Shown in pieces: positions 35,901 through 43,219 of a stretch of DNA of 64,000 nucleotides; within the stretch, counting starts at the first letter, position 1, and each line of letters starts with the position of its first letter. Made by a program: the position numbers and the translations under genes. Where the stretch lies: NCBI GenBank assembly GCA_021730635.1, contig JAJNNC010000017.1:86952-150951 (forward strand), in the 5' to 3' direction. The notes beneath the pieces were generated by a model. That model had not been told where the DNA came from. It saw only the letters and a list, made by a program, of their open reading frames with translations, and ran no database searches. The stretch comes from Catalimonadaceae bacterium JC749 (lineage in GTDB: Bacteria > Bacteroidota > Bacteroidia > Cytophagales > Cyclobacteriaceae).

Positions 35901-38380
35901 CCGGCGTGTATACTGATTCTGTCATGTACAGCTACTGGAATACGGCGAATACAGCTAGTCTGAAGATAAGTGGTCTGAATCCTGCCAAACTGTACAATTT
36001 TGTATTCTTTGCAAGCCACGAGACGACTCACGAAGGAAATACAAACTATACTATAGGCACTAATACTGTAAAGTTAAATGCAGCCAATAATAGTAAAAAT
36101 ACAGTAGCCCTTAATGGGATCACCCCTGACAGTAATGGAGATGTGCTGATCACAGTGGCCAAAACACAGTTTTCAACAGGAGGTTATTTAGGTGCTTTGG
36201 TTATTCAGTCTTATCCTACGAATGCCAAACCGATTACACCAACTACTTTAACGGCTACTGCTCAATCCAGAACAAAAATTAAACTGGACTGGAAAGACAA
36301 TGCAGGTAACGAAACGGCTTACCGGGTTTACCGTTCACAGTCTCCGAACACCGGTTATAGTCTGATCGCTACGTTGGGTGCTAATAGCAGCAGCTATGTA
36401 GACAATACAGTGGTGAAAAACCGCACTTACTACTATAAAGTGTTGACCGTTAAGGGAGAGCTTACCTCTGAATACAGCAATATGGCCTGGGCTACTACGT
36501 ATGAATTCCTGGTCTACATCAATTTTGTAGGAAATGAAACCAGGTATACTTATCCCGGAACGCCCTGGAACAATACTAAAATAGCAGCCTATAGTGGGTA
36601 TACTTTCGCCAATTTGAAAAATGATGCAGGAGGTAACACTACAGTGGATCTGATCATTGATCAGTGGCCTAGTGATGGAGGTAATAATGATTTAGGCATC
36701 AGTACAGGCAACAACAGTGGTATCTACCCCGACGCAGTGTTGAAAGCCTTTTACTTCCTGGAAGCCAATACGACTGCTAAAATGAGGATTGCCGAATTAG
36801 ATCCAAATTACCAGTACAGCTTTATTTTCCTGGGTAGTGGTGACCCCAACATTGGTCTGTTCAAAACTTCCGGTAACCTTACTACTGATTATACTTTTGG
36901 ACAAACTACCATTACACAGAACGCTCTGGGAAACACCAGTGAGACTGTTCAGTTAGATGGATTAGTACCAGATGCAAACCGTGAGATTGCTTTTGAAATC
37001 AAATCACATAAGTTTGGTAGCGTATCGGCCAACTATGCAATCTTCAATACGCTGGTCATTGGGGCTTATACGCCCGAAACAGTGGTGGTGGATGAAGAAG
37101 CTCCTACAGTGCCGGGTAATCTTGTAGCTTCTAAAATGGCACCCAACAGTATTACTTTAAGCTGGAGTCCCTCTATTGATAACAGCGGCACTATTGCTTC
37201 TTATGAACTGTATAATGGCAATCAGCTGATCGCTCTGGTAAATGGAAATGCGAATAGCTATACCATTAACAATACGATTCCTGGCGATACCTACAATTTT
37301 AGTGTGCTGGCAGCTGACGGAGCAGGCAACAAGTCTCAGCCTAGCGGAGTATTGCCTTTGACGTATGAGGTATTGAATGGTTTAAATTATGCCTACTATG
37401 AAGGAACCTGGAGTGCTATGCCTAATTACGCGTCCATGACGCCGGTAAAAACCGGATTTGTAGACAACTTTTCGCTGACGCCTAAAGCAAGGAATAGTAA
37501 TTTTGGCTTCAGATTCTACGGCTATCTTCGGGTAACCAATGCCGGTAACTATACTTTCTATACAAAATCCAATACAGGTAGTAAACTCTACATCGATGGC
37601 GCGGAAATTGTGAGTAATGACTTTGCCAATAATGCTTCCGAACGTTCTGGCATAGCTTATAACCTGAGCAGTGGTTGGCATGAGATTGTACTTGACTATC
37701 GTAACGCGCAGGAAACGGATCTGTTGGAAGTATGGTATAGCGGACCAGGCGTGTCTAAAGTTAAAATCCCGAACCAGGTATTGTCTCGTACGGCTCTGGT
37801 CTCACCGGTGGGCCAGCCTGTAGAGTTTATTGAAGTAAAGGCCGCTTTGGTTGAACAGGAAGTGCAAGTGGATTGGAGCACAGCCAGTGAAACGAATAAT
37901 GACTTCTTCACCATAGAAAAGTCCTATGATTTGGATAAGTTTGTGTCCGTTGGCCAGGTGAAAGGTGCGGGTGACAGTCACGAAGTAAAACACTACAACT
38001 TTGTGGATCATCGTGTAAGACCCGGCATAGCTTATTACAGAATCAGGCAAACGGATTTTGACGGTACAGAAAAATATTCCAAAGTGGTCAGTGTTAATGC
38101 TGATGATATTTATAAATTAGCCGAGGTAACCTTGTTTCCGAACCCAGCGACCAACGATAACATCAATATAAGGCTGATGAGTATGGACGCTGACAGTGAA
38201 GTGACCGTGACGATTATGGACATGATGGGCCGGGTAGTATTGGAAGAAGTATTTGATGCGGTAACCCTGATGGAAGGGCAGCGGATAAAACCCACTCATG
38301 GATTAGGCGTGGGAACTTACATCGTCAATATCAAACAAGGTAGCCAGGTAGTACGTCAGAGATTGATAATTCAGAGATAA
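29933..38380 (+). CDS. Giant T9SS-secreted protein with two esterase domains and FN3, PA14 and malectin-like modules
   Basis: About 2,815 residues from the ATG at 29933, which places the signal peptide (ending FFKAEAQ) at the N-terminus. An in-frame ATG at 29855 would add 26 residues. Approximate order: alpha/beta-hydrolase 1 (45-320, nucleophile Ser158 in GSSMG), PKD-like (322-415), hydrolase 2 (429-659, Ser551 in GLSSG, His in NHGHNAWD), Ig-like (661-836), FN3 x2, PA14 (1030-1170), FN3 x2, cadherin/Ig-like x2, malectin-like (1556-1736), FN3, Ig-like, malectin-like (1924-2094), FN3, malectin-like (2193-2381), FN3, PA14 (2480-2620), beta-sandwich, and a type A T9SS sorting domain (2728-2815, FPNPATND to RLIIQR). 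The hydrolases resemble polymer- or feruloyl-type carboxylesterases, so it likely de-esterifies a polysaccharide outside the cell. Confidence 0.88.
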   Translation: MKSITTFLSLFLIAFAGSFFKAEAQSASEWKQKQYVSTYGNGQNFYYLEYLPQAYRDNTNDYPVIISLHGLGFATPGTGIFWDRLKNADFERTIRDGRNYPFIVLSPHQPTEVNGRYNHTATYNDSLRWDPKIIDEVLERAKTELRIDESRIYLLGSSMGGGGVWSYLQAHGDKIAAAVPIAGYTVFNDESGDINVYTEYPSALACNDKVKKTPVWAFHAGNDTWISPLYAYKGVKAINQCTPAPSPLARLTMFASGGHTEIQQKIFQYTGNTADYNLSADPTYSSGVTQTAYMPNNAFGNDIFAWFLSHTSSGGASPAPTFSVNLGDDFSLVPSDKSTTIPSTVNGTATSYNWTQISGPNTATLSGKTTATLTVSNMIVDGTYASQNRPEGYVFRLTVTNAQGQTAYDEIRVKHATPALGTKITTYAYQQKIFNWDTSPYLSYKYSNIPFRLIFPRDYTSRNDGKKYPLILMIHGRGETGTDNDYHLKNGGKLHMDAVLNGTFDGFILFPQWSAPQQPSSDNINKMKEIIDELILHNKVDIDRVHVHGLSSGAMGVWDAIMRHPKVFATAMPMAWTVNMYGYDYNVAKYMHLPLWVSQGGQDGTANPETANNVVKQIRKYGGNVRYLYFPNHGHNAWDDTYKDADFFPFFTRRKKTDIHVYFGQTEFCKGDVINVRMGLTPGFTDYEWQKDGVTIATGATKNELVVTEVGIYRVRFKRGTVWTEWSEPVNINRNRAPSPKPVITTNKKSVHLPSLDGRDEVTLYATTGNAQYFWYKNGQLISGATTSSLTLRDAGSYTVTVVEPGPPATGAIPEEYRPAPARCESLPADAIVVTTQKGPNAPKAPVNLFAFSRSETSVELSYEDKANNETGFEIYRSTQSGGPYTIIDIIGANNLPNPVSYFDNNLTNGTAYFYKIRAINNDGGSDYSNEASTTTVADNQAPSAPQNLIAANSTRSSIRVQWDPATDNVGVVEYQVFMDGNLVGTTANTHFTAEGLIAKTSHTFYVLAKDAAGNISSPSNQITAASINSGLFYTYYHVTGIKTVLDIESKATFIKSGHLNNFSLSPKERNDGIAFIYEGNITIPTSGQYTFYLSSDDGSRLYIDGQEIINHDGDHGCTEKSSNVTLAAGTYPIKVMFYEAGGGECLNVRWQGPGISKALIPDSALKDEFTYPQGPAVPNNLQVAVASYQQLNLTWLDNSNNETGFEIYRSKNSGGPFTIIHKTAANVKAYSDKGLSGNTRYYYKIRAVNASNASDFTGVKNATTLATPAAPNKPNNLTASSVSSSSIQLQWADASSNETGFEIWRTTSAAGNGFILVSTVAANIITFTDLQLPGNTTFYYKVRAKGDGGYSTYTNTASATTQNNTPVLQEILSRTVKFNTTLAFDIYVTDQDKNDPINFSITGLPSFGSFTNNGDNTGTFTFAPGSGNGGAYNISVRAYDQAGASSTKSFTLTVNNNATPVVAAIADQEISQGNSRNINVSASDADGNASLTLSLMNQPSFVTIVNNGNGNGVIKINPDLFETPGTFSHIQVIAKDAQGGVGVATFDLVVKGVDRDFTVYVNFSHGTSLAAFPWNNTGNAGAKEVLDKLVDEEDKISGLQLKLRQDGGPAWNSLRSEVEAELYTPDVRDTRYWSFSTPPVRMTLSGLNPLLKYNFTFFGSSNEYDSYNRTRITRYAIGNEYGEIETYNNTKETVNLTNIQPDQNGTITISVTKKSSSDWKMVINSMIIQAYYDDGSAPDAPSNLSATVLSPSKVRLNWLDNSKSEDGFELLRATNSNGPYAIVTATSNNVSTYLDETVVGRTTYFYKVRAFSGNGRSEDSNVFTVTTPNSAPQLTAPTAIVVKVGDTKVIAVTATDAEKDAITLRAVGLPAFATFADQGNGTGTLSIAPGKLSQVGRYQIKLTALDDTDSKDQLVTLTVLSNEYDEAIYINFGNNVADLPWNNTNRVPAANQIYNNLKDGLGNASPITFTVQSGWTTAEKKGVNTQENSGVYTDSVMYSYWNTANTASLKISGLNPAKLYNFVFFASHETTHEGNTNYTIGTNTVKLNAANNSKNTVALNGITPDSNGDVLITVAKTQFSTGGYLGALVIQSYPTNAKPITPTTLTATAQSRTKIKLDWKDNAGNETAYRVYRSQSPNTGYSLIATLGANSSSYVDNTVVKNRTYYYKVLTVKGELTSEYSNMAWATTYEFLVYINFVGNETRYTYPGTPWNNTKIAAYSGYTFANLKNDAGGNTTVDLIIDQWPSDGGNNDLGISTGNNSGIYPDAVLKAFYFLEANTTAKMRIAELDPNYQYSFIFLGSGDPNIGLFKTSGNLTTDYTFGQTTITQNALGNTSETVQLDGLVPDANREIAFEIKSHKFGSVSANYAIFNTLVIGAYTPETVVVDEEAPTVPGNLVASKMAPNSITLSWSPSIDNSGTIASYELYNGNQLIALVNGNANSYTINNTIPGDTYNFSVLAADGAGNKSQPSGVLPLTYEVLNGLNYAYYEGTWSAMPNYASMTPVKTGFVDNFSLTPKARNSNFGFRFYGYLRVTNAGNYTFYTKSNTGSKLYIDGAEIVSNDFANNASERSGIAYNLSSGWHEIVLDYRNAQETDLLEVWYSGPGVSKVKIPNQVLSRTALVSPVGQPVEFIEVKAALVEQEVQVDWSTASETNNDFFTIEKSYDLDKFVSVGQVKGAGDSHEVKHYNFVDHRVRPGIAYYRIRQTDFDGTEKYSKVVSVNADDIYKLAEVTLFPNPATNDNINIRLMSMDADSEVTVTIMDMMGRVVLEEVFDAVTLMEGQRIKPTHGLGVGTYIVNIKQGSQVVRQRLIIQR

Positions 38381-38382
38381 GT

Positions 38383-39519
38383 ATGGTGAATCATCGTTAT
38401 TCACAATCGAATGGTGCTCTTATTAAGAATACAGGTCATCGCCCGGAAGTAGTGACAGCCAAACCTAAGGTTTCATATTTACACTACATCCACTACTTCC
38501 GGGCGGTCGCCATTATAGGTATCGTGGCCGTCCATTGCAAAAGCTCTTTTCTGTGGGGCAGTAAACTTGAAGAGCAATTCTGGTCCTCCCTGCTTGTATA
38601 CAGTACCGTTTTATTTGTTTTTATCGCAGGATTTCTATTTCAGCATATTCATAGCAGGAGGTTTGATTATAAGAATTACCTCAGCAAGAAGTTTACGTAT
38701 GTAATTATACCCTATATATTCGCTTCTATTCCCGCTATCCTGGAAAAACTGTACCTCGATCCGGAGAGCATGACCTGGCTGCCTGTATATTTGCAGGATC
38801 AGCCAGCTATTCTGAAGGTATTCTATATGCTGTTGACAGGCAAACACTTCGGGCCATTCTGGTTCATTCCTATGATCTCAATGGTGTATGTGATTTCTCC
38901 CCTGCTGGTTTACCTGGATAAAAAACCCTGGTTTTACCGATTTGTGTTTCCTCCGGTTTTTGTCGCTGGCTTGTTCATGTTCAATTTTGGGTATGAGTTT
39001 ACCACCATAGAGTCTTTTGCCTTTTTTATTCCTATCTATATCTTCGGCATGTGGGCCAGCCGTCATAAAGAAAGCATAACAGGGCTACAGTACAAGTTGT
39101 TGATTCCACTGGCCAGCCTTTGTGTGATTTTTATAGTGCTGGAGATGACGGGCGTGATCAGCCTGGACACTTCTTATGGCGCTTATCGTCCGGAAGAAAC
39201 CTATGAGCTTCCTTTTAACTTTGGTAAACTCAAAATGTCTCTCTTATGTCTGGTGATGTTGAATAGTTTCTACCTGATCAGAGAAAAAAATCTACCTGTT
39301 TTGTCCTTACTGGCTGATTATAGTTTTGGCGTATACTTCGTTCACTTGTACGTCATCAGAGCCATCGAACAGTTGGTATATCAAACAGGCCACTCTTTTG
39401 TATTTAATTCTTTCTACTTTGTGTTGCACGTCATCCTGGTGACGCTGAGTTGCTGCCTGATTATTTTTCTTATCAAGAAACTGACTGGTCAGAAGAGCAG
39501 ATATTTTATTGGAAGTTAA
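38383..39519 (+). CDS. Acyltransferase 3 family membrane protein
   Basis: A 378-residue integral membrane protein with about ten helices. The N-terminal signature YLHYIHYFRAVAIIGIVAVH matches the conserved H-R region of acyltransferase 3 proteins, preceded by a cytoplasmic tail of about 30 polar residues. Further family pointers are YLSKKFTYVIIPY, FGPFWFIPMISMVYVISPLL and YSFGVYFVHLYVIR near the C-terminus. It starts 2 bases after the stop of the giant esterase gene, so the two are almost surely co-expressed. An acyl-adding and an acyl-removing enzyme in one unit is noteworthy. Its stop codon overlaps that of the convergent HAD gene. Confidence 0.85.
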   Translation: MVNHRYSQSNGALIKNTGHRPEVVTAKPKVSYLHYIHYFRAVAIIGIVAVHCKSSFLWGSKLEEQFWSSLLVYSTVLFVFIAGFLFQHIHSRRFDYKNYLSKKFTYVIIPYIFASIPAILEKLYLDPESMTWLPVYLQDQPAILKVFYMLLTGKHFGPFWFIPMISMVYVISPLLVYLDKKPWFYRFVFPPVFVAGLFMFNFGYEFTTIESFAFFIPIYIFGMWASRHKESITGLQYKLLIPLASLCVIFIVLEMTGVISLDTSYGAYRPEETYELPFNFGKLKMSLLCLVMLNSFYLIREKNLPVLSLLADYSFGVYFVHLYVIRAIEQLVYQTGHSFVFNSFYFVLHVILVTLSCCLIIFLIKKLTGQKSRYFIGS

Positions 39520-40169
39520 AATACCCTGTAATGGGGGAAGTGGGCCAGCGCCAGCATATCATGGTCTCCGGGACTATCACCATAACTATAAATCTGATGA
39601 TATTCTTTTAAGGCAATAGCCGCCTGAATTCTCTTTGCTTTCTCGGGGCCATAACAGTTTTTTCCAGCCATTTTTCCTGTGATCTTCCCATCCTTAGTTT
39701 CCAGACAGGTAGCCAGCAACTTGATACCCATGTGTTTGCACCAGGCGCTTAGCCAGTTTTCCGGTGAGGCAGACACTACATAAACTTCATCTCCTTGGGC
39801 AATATGTTCTTTCAGTTTGTGCAGAGCTTTCGGGCGGACAATGGCCGGAATCCGTGTGTTGCCATACGCATCGCACTTTTGTTGGAATTTTTCAACAGGC
39901 TCATTCTTAAAAAAATAAGATAACACCGTTTCCTTAGCCTGCCAGTTTGGAATGATTTTGAGCTTATACCGGATCAGGGTGGGCAGGAGCTTAAGGAAGC
40001 CCTGGTAGAAATTAGCTTTTCCTTTGTAATACTTAATGAAATCAAGAAAGGAATCCCGATGGGTGATCGTACCATCAAAGTCGAACAGGGCGAGATTTCT
40101 TTTCAAAGCTTCATCTTTTTGAAGATACTTTCCGGAATCAGCCTGATGATGAGCATGATAATTTTCCAT
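39516..40169 (-). CDS. HAD-IB family phosphatase
   Basis: A 217-residue haloacid-dehalogenase hydrolase. Motif I is LFDFDGTITHRDSF (near residue 28), motif II is VYVVSASPENWL, and motif III/IV is IYSYGDSPGDHDML, with a Lys in GPEKAKRIQ. The 4-helix cap between motifs I and II is the subfamily IB type (phosphoserine-phosphatase-like). The start overlaps the 3' end of the SDR gene by 67 bases. With the UbiA and SDR genes it could be the phosphatase acting on 5-phosphoribosyl-polyprenyl phosphate, a step assigned to other proteins in mycobacteria. That substrate is inference. Confidence 0.85.
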   Translation of the reverse strand: MENYHAHHQADSGKYLQKDEALKRNLALFDFDGTITHRDSFLDFIKYYKGKANFYQGFLKLLPTLIRYKLKIIPNWQAKETVLSYFFKNEPVEKFQQKCDAYGNTRIPAIVRPKALHKLKEHIAQGDEVYVVSASPENWLSAWCKHMGIKLLATCLETKDGKITGKMAGKNCYGPEKAKRIQAAIALKEYHQIYSYGDSPGDHDMLALAHFPHYRVF

Positions 40170-40834
40170 ACTGATAGAACGTAAATGACATTTTTCTTTT
40201 TCCTCACAGCAGAAAAAACCTGCTTGGCTACCTGTTGAGGTTGGGCAGTTAAGGGTTTGGGTAAGTTCAGGTGTTCCGTCATTCGTGTATCTACAAAACC
40301 AGGTTTTACTGTCACCACATGTACGTTGCTTTTTGCCAGCCTGTTTCTCAGGCCTGATAAATAAGCGGTGAAACCTGCCTTGGCACTTCCATACACATAG
40401 TTGCTTTGTCTGCCTCTTTCTCCAGCCACCGAACTGATGCCTACAATGGTGCCATTTTTCCGGGTTTCAAAATCATTGGCTATCACATTTAAAATGGACA
40501 CTGCGCCCGTATAATTTGTTTCAATGATTTTGCTACTTTCCTGCCATTGATGAGCTGCTGTATCCTGATCTCCTAAATAGCCAAAGACACAGATTACAAT
40601 GGAAGGTTTTTCCGGTAAATCATGGTAAAAGGAAGCATGACTATGATAATCCAGCGCATCAAAGGTCAAGGTGTCTACTTTGACCTGATACCTTATTTCC
40701 AGATCATGTTGAATAGTAGCTAGCAGCTCTGAATTTCTGGCTGCTAACTGCAAACCATACCCTGCTTCACCGAATCGATGGGCCAAAGCAACCGCCATAT
40801 CGGAGGTAGCACCCAAAATTAATACCTGTGGCAT
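40103..40834 (-). CDS. SDR oxidoreductase, DprE2-like
   Basis: A 243-residue short-chain dehydrogenase. NAD(P)-binding starts with LILGATSDMAVALAHRF (residues 5-21). The catalytic Ser-Tyr-Lys is in ISSVAGERGRQSNYVYGSAK. The SSVAGERxRxSNYVYGSxKAG block is characteristic of DprE2, the reductase that turns the 2-keto intermediate into polyprenyl-phosphoryl-arabinose. A C-terminal hydrophobic stretch (IYVLSVWKIIMLIIRLIP) may associate with the membrane. The partner DprE1 oxidase is not in this window. It follows the UbiA-type gene after 28 bases and overlaps the HAD gene. Confidence 0.85.
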   Translation of the reverse strand: MPQVLILGATSDMAVALAHRFGEAGYGLQLAARNSELLATIQHDLEIRYQVKVDTLTFDALDYHSHASFYHDLPEKPSIVICVFGYLGDQDTAAHQWQESSKIIETNYTGAVSILNVIANDFETRKNGTIVGISSVAGERGRQSNYVYGSAKAGFTAYLSGLRNRLAKSNVHVVTVKPGFVDTRMTEHLNLPKPLTAQPQQVAKQVFSAVRKKKNVIYVLSVWKIIMLIIRLIPESIFKKMKL

Positions 40835-40862
40835 AGAAAAATGAATCGTTGCTGCGGTAAAA

Positions 40863-41765
40863 TTAAAAGTTCTGGAAATAAATAATGATGAAGAAGCTCA
40901 AAATCCAGCCTAATAAGGTAAAGCGGATGAAATTGTCAGAGTAAAGGAGCTTGGTAGGAGAGCCACTGTTATTTTCTACCAGCGTAATTTGCAGATACCG
41001 CATGATGCCTGCCATCACGAAAATACTGGTGAAATACAGGTGACTGCCTAAACGATTGGTCACTTCCTCGGAAATGGTATACATTAGGTAGGATACAATG
41101 ATAATGCCTGAAAGCATGGTAAGACAGGCATTGGTAAAATCAAGATTATAATGCTCTACTGACTTCCGCATTAGTTTACCGGATTGCAGGCCGATGATAA
41201 GATCGTCTCTGCGTTTGGCTAAAGCTAAAAACAAAGCCAGAAGAAATATCATGATAACCAGCCATTGTGAGATGGGCACCTCAGCGACTACGCCGCCCGC
41301 AATGGTTCTGAGCAAAAATCCGGAAGCTACAATTAAGATATCCAAAATAGAAATGTGTTTTAATCCATAAGAATATCCTATATTGAGTAATATATAAATG
41401 AGCAAAATAGAAAAGAATAAAACATCTGTCCATAAGGCGATCGTGAATCCTGCTGCAAATAGTACAATAGAAGCAATGATGCCCTGCATAGGCGTTATTT
41501 CTCCCGAAGCCAAAGGGCGATGACATTTTTCAGGATGATTTCGGTCTGCTTCTATATCCCGGTAATCGTTAATGATATAAATACCACTGGCAGCAAAGCA
41601 AAAAGCGAAAAAACCCAGAGATACCTTCAGCAGAATTTCATAATCGAAGAGCACCCCTGCAAAAAAGGCAGGGATAAACATGAACAAATTCTTTACCCAT
41701 TGTTCTAAGCGTAACAACTTGACCATGGAAAGAAAGATGCTTTTATTCAAGGCTGTAACAGACAT
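40863..41765 (-). CDS. UbiA family prenyltransferase, polyprenyl-phosphate phosphoribosyltransferase-like
   Basis: A 300-residue integral membrane enzyme with about nine helices. The first motif is NDYRDIEADRNHPEKCHRP (residues 66-84), with the Asp-rich NDxxDxxxD plus HPxKxxRP typical of decaprenyl-phosphate 5-phosphoribosyltransferases (Rv3806c/UbiA type) rather than quinone prenyltransferases. QWVKNLF at residue 22 and LFLALAKRRDDL in the second half agree. It should attach phosphoribose from PRPP to a polyprenyl phosphate. It heads the three-gene minus-strand run and is divergent from the GT-C-like genes across a 182-base spacer. Confidence 0.85.
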   Translation of the reverse strand: MSVTALNKSIFLSMVKLLRLEQWVKNLFMFIPAFFAGVLFDYEILLKVSLGFFAFCFAASGIYIINDYRDIEADRNHPEKCHRPLASGEITPMQGIIASIVLFAAGFTIALWTDVLFFSILLIYILLNIGYSYGLKHISILDILIVASGFLLRTIAGGVVAEVPISQWLVIMIFLLALFLALAKRRDDLIIGLQSGKLMRKSVEHYNLDFTNACLTMLSGIIIVSYLMYTISEEVTNRLGSHLYFTSIFVMAGIMRYLQITLVENNSGSPTKLLYSDNFIRFTLLGWILSFFIIIYFQNF

Positions 41766-41947
41766 ATAACAACGATTTAACGGAAAATTTACTTCTTACT
41801 TTAAGAAAAACAAAAATTAATATAGTTTACTAAACCTATACACATGCTTTTTTGTGCAAAATAGTAAAAAAATTAAATAAATGAAATTAAATTGTGGGAT
41901 ATATTTAATTATTTATTTGAATAATTATATTTCAGTGCTATATTAGC
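41766..41947. promoter_or_regulatory. Divergent AT-rich spacer between UbiA-type and GT-C-like genes
   Basis: 182 bases, extremely AT-rich toward the right side, with no ORF. It must contain promoters for both directions. No exact TAnnTTTG could be placed. Confidence 0.35.
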
Positions 41948-43219
41948 ATGAAAAAATACAATTCCGCCATGAACCCTACATTAAAACAAGTAATTTTACT
42001 GGTTTTTATTACTATTACTGTCTTTTTTTTGAGCAATACCTTCTTTGGCGGTTACATCACTCCTGACAGGCTGGGCAGCGAAATAAGTGCCTCACCAGAA
42101 GCTTTGTACGAATGGCACTTGTCGCAGAAAGCGCCTTTTCAATACAGGCTACTTTTTCCGGCTATAGTTCAGGGAAGCTGGCAGCTCCTAACCGCGGACC
42201 AACCGGATAATGAAGTCTTTTTTTATGTATATCAGGGATGGAGTTTGTTTTTTCTCATTACCGCTGTTATCTCTTTCTATTTCCTGATCCAGGCTTTTGG
42301 TTTTAATCAACGCTGGCGTCTCTGGGGTTGCCTTTTCTTTCTGATCAGCCCTCCTGTTTTGCTGGCGTATACCTTACCAGTGCATACAAGGGAAGATACC
42401 TTGGGCTATACTTTACTCTGTGTGGGATTGCTTTGCCTGATGCATCAAAGAATATTTTTATTTTTTCTGGTAACACTGCTGGGTGTGCTTTGTAGGGAAA
42501 CCCTGCTCATCCTTCCGTTCATCTTTCTTTTCTTTATTCCGTTTAGAAACATTGCTTTCAGGACAGGACTCGCTGCAATGCCGGTACTTCTCTGGATTTC
42601 CTTAAGATTTTGGATAGATGGCGGTGTTTATGATCCCTTAGAAGGTTTAAAATGGAATCTGGCCAATTTGGAACAGGTTGTCGGTTTTTCTTTTATTACC
42701 TTTCACTTTATGTGGCTCTTATTTTTTTACGGCTTGCTGCACAGGCAGTCTTTTATTCGAAATAATGCAGATTTTCCTACACAGTTTTTATTTCAGTCCG
42801 GATTTATCATTTTTTGTTTGATTGTGATTACTACCTTCATTGGCGGTATTTTCAATGAAATAAGACTACTGTTTTTGATGTTTCCCTGGGTTATTATGAT
42901 TGCTTTGCATGTGCTCCGAATGTATCAAAACAGGATAAGCGCTGCTCTGCAACACAAAAAGTACCAAGTGTATCTCCTGATCAATGTGTTGGTATTTGGG
43001 GTTGCATGTATTTACTTAGTGCAGCATTACCAGCAGTTTCTGGATCCCAGTAGGTATGCAATACCTTTTCAGGTATGGATTGTAGCTACTTTTGTTTATG
43101 TGTTGATCACAGTTTTGTTTATTCCGTTGTATTATAAAATTTTTACCCGGAGAACAATAGTAGTCAAAGAAAATATGCGAAACATCATTAGTTTTTGTTT
43201 AGCAAGTTTTTTGAAATGA
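41948..43219 (+). CDS. Multi-pass membrane protein, probable GT-C glycosyltransferase
   Basis: A 423-residue protein with about ten hydrophobic segments. A periplasm-facing loop after helix 1 carries YEWHLSQKAPFQYRLLFPAI, close to the P-x-x-Y-R-x-L-x-P pattern seen in several GT-C/ArnT-like families. The helices beyond contain THTREDT-like polar residues (PVHTREDTLGY) that could form the active site. An internal ATG at 41972 is an alternative start. It overlaps the next GT-C-like gene by 4 bases (ATGA). It may use a polyprenyl-phosphate sugar made by the divergent UbiA/SDR/HAD enzymes; this is inference from context. Confidence 0.65.
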   Translation: MKKYNSAMNPTLKQVILLVFITITVFFLSNTFFGGYITPDRLGSEISASPEALYEWHLSQKAPFQYRLLFPAIVQGSWQLLTADQPDNEVFFYVYQGWSLFFLITAVISFYFLIQAFGFNQRWRLWGCLFFLISPPVLLAYTLPVHTREDTLGYTLLCVGLLCLMHQRIFLFFLVTLLGVLCRETLLILPFIFLFFIPFRNIAFRTGLAAMPVLLWISLRFWIDGGVYDPLEGLKWNLANLEQVVGFSFITFHFMWLLFFYGLLHRQSFIRNNADFPTQFLFQSGFIIFCLIVITTFIGGIFNEIRLLFLMFPWVIMIALHVLRMYQNRISAALQHKKYQVYLLINVLVFGVACIYLVQHYQQFLDPSRYAIPFQVWIVATFVYVLITVLFIPLYYKIFTRRTIVVKENMRNIISFCLASFLK

